From positions 2,108,001 to 2,172,000 of the forward strand of contig QXEO01000431.1 in the NCBI GenBank assembly GCA_007115705.1: a stretch of 64,000 nucleotides of DNA. The letters run 5' to 3'. Shown here in pieces: positions 55,317 through 64,000 of this stretch. The stretch comes from Dactylis glomerata (Eukaryota > Streptophyta > Magnoliopsida > Poales > Poaceae). A program made the translations under genes and the position numbers. The first letter of the stretch is position 1. Each line of letters begins with the position of its first letter. A model generated the notes under the pieces. The model made no database searches and was not told the origin of the DNA. It saw only the letters and a list, made by a program, of their open reading frames with translations.

Positions 55317-58270
55317 ATATCTATGCGTAGTTGGTATGCACGGCTAGAACACATGTGGATGTGGGCGTTGATGATCATGTTATTGCAATTTTTTTTGTAT
55401 TTTGGATCATAGTGGCATAGTGGGATTGAAGCTGCCCGAGACTAACCTTACGTGACCGCGTTCACGAGACTTGTCCCACACTTGACATGCTTCGGCATAT
55501 GTGGCTTTGCGGGTGTACGTTTCTCCCACTATAGTTATGATCTATTTTACAAATAGTTGTTAATAATATTTTTTATCACCGTTGTGGTTTCATGTTCGTA
55601 GGTAAGAACGGTTCTTCCTAGAAAGCCCCAAACCACGTAAAATATGCAAGACAAATTAGAAACGTCTAACTTGTTTTTGCAGGGCATGTGATGTGATATG
55701 GTTAAATTGTTTATGTTACAAATTGTATGCGATGATCCTTTTTGTAAGTTATAAACAACCGGCAGGAGCCATATGGTTGTCTTTACATTTAAATGGCCTG
55801 CGTGCCAAATATATATATCCAAGTGATATATTGTAATGGAGGAAGACAACCAAGGTGGCGCGCCATGGACCTTGGTGCTACGCCGGTGGAATGATGGAGA
55901 TCATACCATGACGCACAAGATGGAGATCGAATGCGTGAAGGACCATATCATATCACATTATATATGCATGTGATGTTTATCCTTTTATGCATCTTATTCT
56001 GCTTAGATTTGATCGCGCGGTAGCATTATAAGATGATCCCTCTCACATAAATATCAAGATAAAAATGTGTTCTTCCATAGCATGCACCGTCAAGAAAGTT
56101 CGTCGTTTCGAGACACCACGTGATGATCGGGTGTGACAGACTCTACGTTCATATACGACGGGTGTAAGACAGTTTTACACACGCGAGTGCTATGGTTCTA
56201 CTTGACGAGCCTAGCATGTATAGACATGGCCTCGGAACACAAACCGAAAGGTTAAGCATGAGTCATATGGTTGATATGATGAACATGGTGATGTTCGCCT
56301 TTGAAACTATGTCGTTGCACGTGATGATCGGTTGCGGTATAGTGAATTTGGTTCGTATAATCACTTAAGAAAACTAAGAGGGATGTTGTTTTTAAGTGGG
56401 AGTTCATTTAGTAATTTTGAATTATAGAACTCAATTTATCATGAACTAAATCAAAGTGAATTTGCATAGTCTATTGTAGGCATTGGCATCCGTTTACTAC
56501 CTTGCGTTTAGCTATAATTGAGATAATAGAACTATAGAATTCTGGATGTTAACTTTACGAACTGGTATCGTATTGTTTGAATGTCAATCTAAAGTTTAAA
56601 GTCCTATTGCAAACTTTTAGCAAACCTTGGTTACTCGATAAAATTTAATAAGTAGTATTAAATCAAGAGTAACAATTCCAGTGTTAGTATCTAAGTATCA
56701 CACTTGCCTCCATGATCCTTGATATTCAAAAGTTATTTTTAGTATCAAGGTTATCTAGGAGTTGAAAGAATTGTTTCATAAACTATCATGTGTGGAAGAT
56801 ATTGTGATATCTGAAACAATGTTTGGTTGCAAAGTGATAGAGTATAATTTAGTAAAACACATGTTCTCATATTGTATGAGAATTTGCGAAGATTAGAGAC
56901 GCCAGGCGTCCAGATCTCCTAAAAGGTTTAGGAACTAATATTATACTTACAATTCGTCCTCATGAGCTATAGTAGCTTGATCATGAAAGTTGTCATGATA
57001 GGATGAATGGAAAATGTAGGTAAAATGTTTACTACATTAATAGATTTCTAAAGAATGGAATTTGGAAGAACGCCAAATATGTGATTATGGTGATCTACTT
57101 CAAAGTGTGAGTCCAAGGGTATTAGTGTTTGACTAATCCTGCCTTGAACTATGTGCCATGTGTATGGCGCCACTATTGATGTTGATAGATTCTTCTAAAA
57201 AGGAAAAGAATTGCTAAAAGAGAATCCAAAATTTATTCTGACGGAAAAGAAAAGACTGGAAATGTCCAGCTCAGGTATATAGAAGATATACATGTTATGC
57301 GTGTATTCGTTGCTTGTTAAAACAATGTGGTTCTTGAGTATTTGATACTAAATTGGTTGGTATGAACTGTCATACAGAACAACGCAATACAAGAACTACA
57401 ATGGCCTAATTAACTAGCAAATGAATATGGGATGATTTTCATCGAAAACAAATAAAGTGTTAGTGTGTTTCCTTGGAAGTAAACCTAGCCTTCAAGATTT
57501 GTTTTAATAATTGTTATTTTGTTATGGTATTATGAGAACAATGGTTGTTCAAATTATTACCGCATTCATAAAAGATGAATGAACGTTTATCTTGTTGGAG
57601 AAATCACATCCATAACACTGATGCTAAAAGTGTCTGAAGACAAATGATTAGAATATCTCTTATGAGTGACACCACCATTTAAATCATATTGGAAAGTAAA
57701 CATAAAGAAACTCCATGTTGATGGAATTTTGGAGTCTTTTGATTTTGAATCTATTGACGCTTGTGAAAATTTCCAAGAGATGATTAAAACTCCGTTCATA
57801 GGCCAAAGAAGAACGGACGACTAACTTATTGGATATTGTACATGTTGATGTATATAGTCCATTATGTGTAGCCGTGTGTGGTGAATTCTTGAACTTCATT
57901 TTCTTTAACCGATGATTTGAGTAGATATATGTGTATATTTACTTGATAAGGAAGAAGCATGAAATATTTGAATATTGTTCAAAGTATTTCTAGATGAAGT
58001 TGAAAATCATTGTAACAAGAGAATAAAGAATTTATGATTTGATCATAAAGGAAGATATTTGAGTTACAAGTTTAGCAAACACCTAAAAGTTGAGGAATCG
58101 TTCCATAGACTTGTATTTCCCGAAACACCATAGGAGTATGGAGTGTTCGAGAGATGAAATCAAACTTTGTTTGACATCGTTGGATCAAAGGTGTCATCTA
58201 TAAAACTGCCATTATATTTGAAGGATAAAGCTTTAGAGACTACCGCTTTTACACTGAAAAGAGCGCCATC
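55317..58270 (+). other. Copia leader and degenerate gag/integrase region
   Basis: No ORF above 100 codons on the plus strand. The first kilobase is untranslated leader. From about 56100 scattered similarity to Angela-type leader or gag DNA can be sensed, but stops occur in all frames. I could not place a gag domain. The minus-strand ORF 55547-55849 is unsupported. Confidence 0.5.
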
Positions 58271-60130
58271 ATGATCCGTTGAAATGACACCATATGAGAT
58301 ATGGCATGGGATAAAACCCAAGTTGTCTTTTCTAAAATTTTGGTATGCTGTGCATATGCAAAATGTTTACAACCAAAGTCGGATAAATACGCCTTTGTAG
58401 GTTATCCCAAAGTAAATTTTGGGTATTCCTCCAGAACACCTAAGACAAAAGTGTTTGTCGCTGAAAACGTCAAGTTTCTTGAGAAGGAATTTTTCGCAAA
58501 AAGTCAAGTGGGAGGACAATAGAACTTTGATTAGGTTGTTGAACCTAAGCTATATGTGCTGAGTAGCGCAGCGCTGGGAAGTGTCCCGGAGGCGGTCACA
58601 ATGCGCATGGCTATCGTACCTCAAAGGTTGTGGTCACATAGATCTAAGTTCCTATTGAACCGCGTGAGTCAGATAACAATCAAATAGTTAGATTTGAGAA
58701 CAGATCATTATTGTTTGACAATGATGAACCGACTACAGGCAAAGAAGCGATGATGGGCCCTGACTCCGTCAAATGGATAGAAGCCATAAAATCCGTGATA
58801 GTTCCATACACGAGAATTCAAGTTTATGAACTTGGAAGACCCTCAAAAGGCATGAAGCCTAATGAACGTATTTGGATCTATAAAGACAGACATGGATGTT
58901 TAACATCTTTGAAATAGTCGACACATCGTTAAAAGACTTTACGATTGTGTTCAATGAGTTGACTATGACAAGATTTGATCTTTCATAGCGATATTTTGTC
59001 TGGAAGGATTACTGTAGCAACCACTACATATGCCAAGTTTGGTATATGTTAGTTGAACAAACAAGACAACATTCTTCTAATAGAATGGTTACCTAGGACA
59101 TGTACATGACATGGTCCAATGGGTTTTGTAAATTCAAAGGATGCTAAAAGGCATGCAAACTTCAATGGTTGAAGTAAGCATCGCGGAGTTGGAATATTCA
59201 CCGTGATGAAATAATTAAAAGGTTTAGTTTCATCAGATATGATGAATATGCTTGCATTTGCAAGAAATTAAGTGGGAGCAATGAGACATATTTTCCGTAC
59301 ATTATGTAGAAGACATATTGTTAATTGGAAATGATGTATCTTTTATTGGCATAGGTTAAGAATTTCATTAAAATTAGATTTCAATGAAAGACTTAGGCAA
59401 AACCAAAATATTGGGTCTCGATGTCTATATAGATAGATCGAGGTACCAATATGGTTGTGCCAAAGTACATAGATGAAATATTGAATGAAGTTCAATATGG
59501 AAACGACAAGAAAAGTTCTTGTCGCATGGAAGAGGTTGAAACAAGATTCAGGTGTTTTTGATACTTGATGAGTGAAGCCACATAAATGATTTGATCGATC
59601 ATGTATACCATGATATGTACATATCCAGATATGTCCTATGCTCTAAATGTTATGAGCATATACCAGAGTGATAAAAGTCATAAGATGATCACTGGACAAT
59701 AGTAGAGATATCCTTATGTGCTTTGGAAGGACTAAGGATATATATTATGTATGACAAAGTGACACATAATTCATTGTAAAGTGTTACATTGATACTAAGT
59801 TTGTCACAAGATACAAATTAAGTTTATCTCAATTTTAGCTGTATGTTTAGGTGGCACAATGTAATGGAAGGAAGTTCCATGATGGATTTGGATGAGTTCC
59901 AAAGTTAAGACATTGTGATGAATTCTACAACAAAGGTTGAGTATATGGCTACTTTAGAAGTAGCAAAAGAGGGCATTTGTGTCAAGAAGTTTGTTATCAA
60001 ACTAGGTGTAGTTCCAAGCTGGCTATTACTGTGAAGATCTATTGTGCGACAATAGTGACAACATGATTTTAGCTAAAGGAACTAAGGTCTCACCAAAGGA
60101 CCAAATTTATGCCCAACTATCTCATTTGAG
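58271..60130 (+). pseudogene. Copia pol remnants (integrase C-terminal, RT and RNase H)
   Basis: Pieces in order: a post-integrase block with Lys-Ser-Asp-Lys-Tyr-Ala-Phe-Val-Gly-Tyr-Pro-Lys and Phe-Leu-Glu-Lys-Glu-Phe (58301-58522); the RT start with Glu-Pro-Thr, Lys-Glu-Ala-Met-Met-Gly-Pro-Asp-Ser and Trp-Ile-Tyr-Lys (58711-58917); an RT catalytic box reading Tyr-Val-Glu-Asp-Ile-Leu-Leu (from 59303), where the first catalytic Asp has become Glu; and an RNase H end with Glu-Tyr-Met-Ala-Thr-Leu-Glu-Val-Ala-Lys-Glu (near 59938). Stops and frameshifts separate the pieces. No functional enzyme is possible. Confidence 0.82.
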
Positions 60131-60299
60131 AATGAGTGATGCGTAGAGACGCAAAGACATGCAAATACACACAGAACTGAAAGTGTCAGATCTGGAGATC
60201 AGATTAACCACGGCAACGCGTACGGATAACACGTGAAAGCCATAAGTGTTATATACGCAAGTATCAACTAGATTATTGACTCTAGTGCAAGTGGGAGAC

Positions 60300-61994
60300 T
60301 GAAGGGAATATGCCCGAGAGGCAATAATAAAGTGGTTATTATCATATTCCATGTTTATGATAAATGTTTATTTCTCATGCTAGAATTGTATTAATCGGAA
60401 ACATTAATACTTGTGTGATTAATAAACTAAAAAGGTTCCTAGTAAAGCCTCTCTATTATACTAGCTCGTTGATTAACTGATGATCAAGGTTTCCTGATCA
60501 TGAACATTGGATGTTGTTAATAATGGGGTCATATCATTAGAAGACTGATATGATGAACACTCACACCCATAGTATGAATAGCAAAACGATCAAGTCATCA
60601 AGTTCATTGCTATATCAAACTCATACGAAATAGTTCTAATCCTCGGACCATGAGATCATGTTAATCACTGATACCGGAAGAGTGCTTTGATGATATCAAA
60701 CATCACACCGTCACAGGGTGATTATAAAGGTTGATTTGGGTATTCTGAAAGTATTAGTTGAGGCTCATGGATCAAGAGTGGAATTTGTCCGACCTGGTGA
60801 CGGGAAGATATTCTCTGGGCCCTTCTCGGTGATATTGCATTAGAATCGCTTGCAAGCATGTGACTAGGTCACAAGAATGCATTATCACGGAACGAGTAAA
60901 GAGACTTGTCGGGAACGAGATCGAACTAGGTATGGTTGATACCAAATGATCGGATCTCGGACAAGTAATAATATCGCGAGACAAAAGGAATTAACTATGT
61001 TTGTTAAAGGTTCACACGATCACTAGATTCATCATTGAGTAAGTGGGAGTCATCATGGATTTCCAGATCCCGCTGATGATTATTGATCGGAGAGGAGTCT
61101 CGATCATGTCCACGTTATTCACGAACCGTAGGGTGACACACTTAAGGTTCGCCATCGTTTTTGAGTGGATACGATACTCCGATCGAATTATAGGACAGCA
61201 TGAGGGTTGTTTCAGAAAAGCATCGAAACTGTTTCGGTATATCGAAATAACTCAAGGGGGTATTTGTTAATGTTTGTTAATTGATTGAATTAACAAATAT
61301 TAAAGAAATAAAAATGTTTTATTAAATCAATTAGTATGAATTTAATTAGCATGAATGTCATGCAAAATTAAATGGGGGGTTACCTCATGTTGATGAGGGG
61401 GTTACCACCATGAAGAGGGGGTTACCACAATGAAGAGGACCATGAAGAGGAGGAGAGGGTCTCCTTGGCCGGCCACCCCTTGGGGCTGCCATCCTCTCCT
61501 ATAAAAGGCCCCCCTCTCCTCCATGTTCATGCTTGCTTGATCCCTTCCTCTCTCCCGCAAAGTTGCTGCCCAAAATCCGTCTCAGCTTAGCGAAGCTCTG
61601 CCAGATTGTTAGTTCGTAGTTCATACACTTAGAGAAGTGTGTGGTGGAGTGTCCGGCGGATCCCTTCTTCCGCTGCCCCGCTGGACCGAGGGCGTGGAGG
61701 AGTCGACGTCGAGCTGTACGTGTGACCGAGCACGGGGGCGCTGCCACTTGTGGCGCCGTGTACACGATCTTGTGATCGTCAAGTGAACCACTACGTCGAC
61801 TACGTCAAGTGAACAACTACGTCGACTACGTGCGTCTACATCGACTCTCCATCGTCAACGTTTGTGCGGGAACGTAATCCCCGCTTACGGTCGTCGAGGG
61901 TTAGTCTCCGTTGCTACCACCTCGTAGAGTATCTTGGCTAATTTATGTGTTCTTGCGTAGGAAATTTTTTGTTTTCTATGCTACGAACCCGTCA
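60300..61994 (+). repeat. 3' LTR of the Copia element
   Basis: 1,695 bp, same termini as the 5' copy. It differs at an A/T-rich run near 61308-61316 (aaaaatgtttt in place of aatttttttt) and at scattered transitions. Confidence 0.93.
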
Positions 61995-62776
61995 ACTTTA
62001 ATAACATTACTAGAGTACACATAATATCTGAATAATAACATCTACTTGTTCAACATGATACAAAGCTCACGATCACATAAAGATCACATCATGGGAGAGA
62101 GAGGTGAACCACATAGCTACCGGTAGAGCCCTCAGCCCCGGGGATGAACTACTCCCTCCTCATCATAGGAGACAGCAAGGTTGATGGAGATGGCGGTGAG
62201 GTCGATGGAGACGGCGGAGACGGCGGAGACGGCGATGGAGACCGATGGAGATGGCTCCGGGGGCACTTCCCCGTCCCGACAGGGTGCCAGAACAGAGACT
62301 TCTGTCCCCCGAAATTTGGCTTCGACGGCGGCGGCGCTGCGGAACTGTTCTGGAAATTTCGCCGACTCTCTTAGGGTTTTCCGTCCCGAGGCTTTATATA
62401 GGCGAAGGGGCATCGTCAGAGGTGGAGCCAGGCTCCCTCACGCGGGCCCCGCGCGGCCAGGGGGCTGGCCGCGCCACCCCTGCGTGTGGGGCCCTGGTGG
62501 CCCCCCTCCTACTCCTCTTCGGATCTCTGGAAGCTTCCGGGTAAAATAAGACTTCAGGAACTTGTTTCGTCCAATTCCGAGAATATTTCCTGTGTATCAC
62601 TTCTGAGACACAAAAACAGCAGAAAACAGGGAACTGGCACTGTGGCAACTCGTTAATAGGTTAGTTCCGGAAAATGCATAAAAGTGTCACTAAGTGTAAC
62701 GAAACAATAGGCAAATGGTGTAAAAACAAGCATGGAGCATCAAAAATTATAGATACGTTGGAGACGTATCATTGGG

Positions 62777-64000
62777 GAGAACTCGAAAACCAATTCACAA
62801 GAAATTTTCGTTCAATATACAAGCGCCCAGCATCACTGGAGGAAGTCAAGGCGTGTGTACAAAGGAAAGGCGAAACTCTACGTTCATTATATACAACGAT
62901 GGAGTGTAATCAAAAACTCAGCAGAGGACGTCTTCGACGAACGAGCAATAGACGCTTTTTCGGCCGGGCTTCGTCGCGCAGATCTTGTGGAAGAAATAGG
63001 AAGAACAAGACCTATGACAGTAGCCGAGCTAATGGAAGAAGCCAACAAATTTGCTGATGGCGAGGACGCATATAATAATAAAAGAGGACGTTCACCAGAA
63101 GTCGGCAAAATGAGCAGACAGAGGAGACGACACCGCAACAGGGATAACAAAGGAAGGCGAAATCAGGTAGCCGCGGGCTACGCAGCAGAAGAAGAGGAAG
63201 GATATGTAAACAGGAGGTTTCAGGCAAAAGGAGCAGACAAATTGAGATACTCCGGTCCTTCGGCCGAGGATATATTATACGGACCTTGTCGAATCCACTA
63301 TGCATATCTTGATGGGAAAAGAGTCTCAAATCACCAGATGAAGGATTGTAGAACGTTCCTAAGGCTACAAAGCGCCATGGGTTCAAACCAAGGAGGACAG
63401 CAAGAAGAGAAGCAGACAGCTCAAGGATATCAAATGCAAAGGCTAGCAAGGCACCTAGAGTCAAAAATTTACATATCAGCTATGATTCAACCGGTGCCGA
63501 AGTCGAAGAAAGAGCGGAAGAGCATATCCAGGCAAGTAAACCTAGCAATATCGTCACCCCCAGCTACTACAGAGTACCTGTAGTGGTCAGATCAACCAAT
63601 TAAGTTCAGTAGAGCAGACCACCCAAGGAAAGTTCCCAGGCCAGGTCACTCGCCTATGGTTTGAAAGGCACAAATAGGAGGGTACGACATCGGAAGAGTA
63701 TTTATGGACGCAGGGAGTGGCATCAACCTGATATATGCTAGAACACTGAAAGCAATGTGTATCTCGTTGTCGAGTTTAAAGCCAACAGACTGCTCCTTCC
63801 ATGGAATAGTACCAGGAGCCGCAAACTACCCTTTGGGAAGAATAGAACTTGACGTCTGCTTTGGCAGTAGAAGCAACTACCGCAGAGAGAAGCTGGAATT
63901 TGAAGTTATGGACTGGCCGTCACAATACCATGCAATCCTGGGGCGCCCAGCATTTGCAAAATTCATGGCAGTACCTCATTACGCGTATCTTACGCTAAAA
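62777..64000 (+). pseudogene. Gag end and protease of the right-hand Tat-type element
   Basis: The gag domain resumes (Leu-Glu-Asn-Gln-Phe, then Arg-Ala-Ile-Asp-Ala-Phe-Ser-Ala-Gly-Leu near 62938), followed by a basic Arg/Lys/Asn tail (63080-63170) and a His...Asp-Cys-Arg-Thr-Phe zinc-knuckle-like remnant near 63295-63360. A 1-nt phase difference near 62880 separates the initial frame from the main one (62855-63583). Stops TAG (63581-63583) and TGA (63662-63664) precede the protease, whose active site is Phe-Met-Asp-Ala-Gly-Ser-Gly (near 63700). It runs off the window before RT. Confidence 0.78.

Larger units (their letters stand above)
53608..61994 (+). mobile_element. Complete Copia-type LTR retrotransposon with ruined coding region, 8,387 bp
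   Basis: Two 1,695-bp LTRs flanked by ACTTT (53603-53607 and 61995-61999). An initiator-Met-type primer-binding site and a purine tract (gcaagtgggagac, ending at 60299) are intact. The internal 5 kb keeps recognisable traces of Copia pol in order, but no ORF longer than about 75 codons. The LTR start (tgaagggaatatgcc, then gaggcaataataaa) relates it to Angela/BARE-type elements. By eye about 19-22 substitutions, mostly transitions, and two 1-bp indels separate the LTRs, roughly 1.2 percent. This suggests about 0.5 million years at the usual LTR rate. Confidence 0.93.
52827..62771 (-). mobile_element. Athila-type solo LTR, reverse orientation, split by a Copia element
   Basis: Read on the minus strand it begins TGATACGTCTCCAACGTATC at 62771 and ends TAGACATCA at 52827. 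Without the Copia insertion it is about 1,550 bp, near the 1.6 kb of the LTRs at 5582 and 10919, which it resembles throughout. TTGGG flanks it at 52822-52826 and 62772-62776. No internal region accompanies it, so it is a solo LTR formed by LTR-LTR recombination. A TATA-like ctatataaag on the minus strand is near 62391-62400. ORFs at 62132-62648 are chance. Confidence 0.88.
51060..64000 (+). mobile_element. Tat-type Gypsy element with short LTR, 3' part outside the window
   Basis: 5' LTR 51060-51394, primer-binding site at 51396, then a gag-protease frame that is interrupted by the solo LTR at 52827-62771 and resumes at 62777. It runs off the right edge within the protease. The left target duplication would be cttag (51055-51059). 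Its protease block is similar to that of the element at 16281, so both belong to the same broad lineage, but the LTRs differ. Confidence 0.85.

Noticed and set aside
62132..62648. Several ORFs of 75-122 codons
   Set aside because: They lie in the reverse-strand Athila-type LTR and have no motif.

Overview
The window looks like a grass chromosome, most probably from the wheat/barley/Aegilops tribe (Triticeae). The evidence is dense nested LTR retrotransposons with Triticeae-type termini, Stowaway and CACTA transposons, and two intron-containing, GC-rich host genes. About three quarters of the 64 kb is transposable-element DNA. I see no rRNA, tRNA or CRISPR locus. Family placement is from memory of motifs and ends; no database search was possible.

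Left block (1-15442). The 3' end of a Gypsy element (1-1750, LTR 857-1750) with a reverse-strand ORF is inserted in an Athila-type Gypsy element (1751 to about 15165). The Athila element has a decayed pol (1751-5140) and a third ORF at 5507. That third ORF is split by a complete non-autonomous LTR element (5582-12550, duplicated AGATG) carrying one unrecognised 236-codon ORF. The block ends in a truncated Athila 3' LTR, a scrap of another Gypsy LTR and a reversed Angela-like Copia LTR scrap.

Second block (16281-30266). This is a complete young Tat-lineage Gypsy element of 13,986 bp: duplicated CATGG, two 549-bp LTRs differing at 3 sites. One reading frame encodes gag-protease-RT-RNaseH-second RNaseH-integrase, broken by five stop codons. 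Downstream a multi-exon antisense gene encodes a gypsy-type-transposon-domain and coiled-coil protein, flanked by tandem arrays at 23876-24110 and 28690-29100.

Genic island (30272-49782). Two host genes lie head to tail on the plus strand: an inositol/H+ symporter (31391-33405, three exons) and NSE3, the MAGE-domain subunit of SMC5/6 (from 34116, at least five exons). Beyond is intergenic DNA with MITEs and a 2.2-kb PIF/Harbinger-like element (43769-45953) that keeps an intact two-exon Myb-like ORF1 gene but no transposase.

Right block (49783-64000). Five levels of nesting: a LINE endonuclease fragment is cut by a CACTA element, cut by a Tat-type Gypsy element (from 51060, running off the right edge), cut by a reverse-strand Athila-type solo LTR (52827-62771), cut by a complete Copia element (53608-61994). 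The Copia LTRs differ by only about 1 percent although its coding region is ruined, so it was probably mobilised in trans. No novel cellular system stands out. The most interesting points are the antisense gene, the AUG in U5 that reads through the primer-binding site, the ORF1-only Harbinger element, and evidence for trans-mobilisation.
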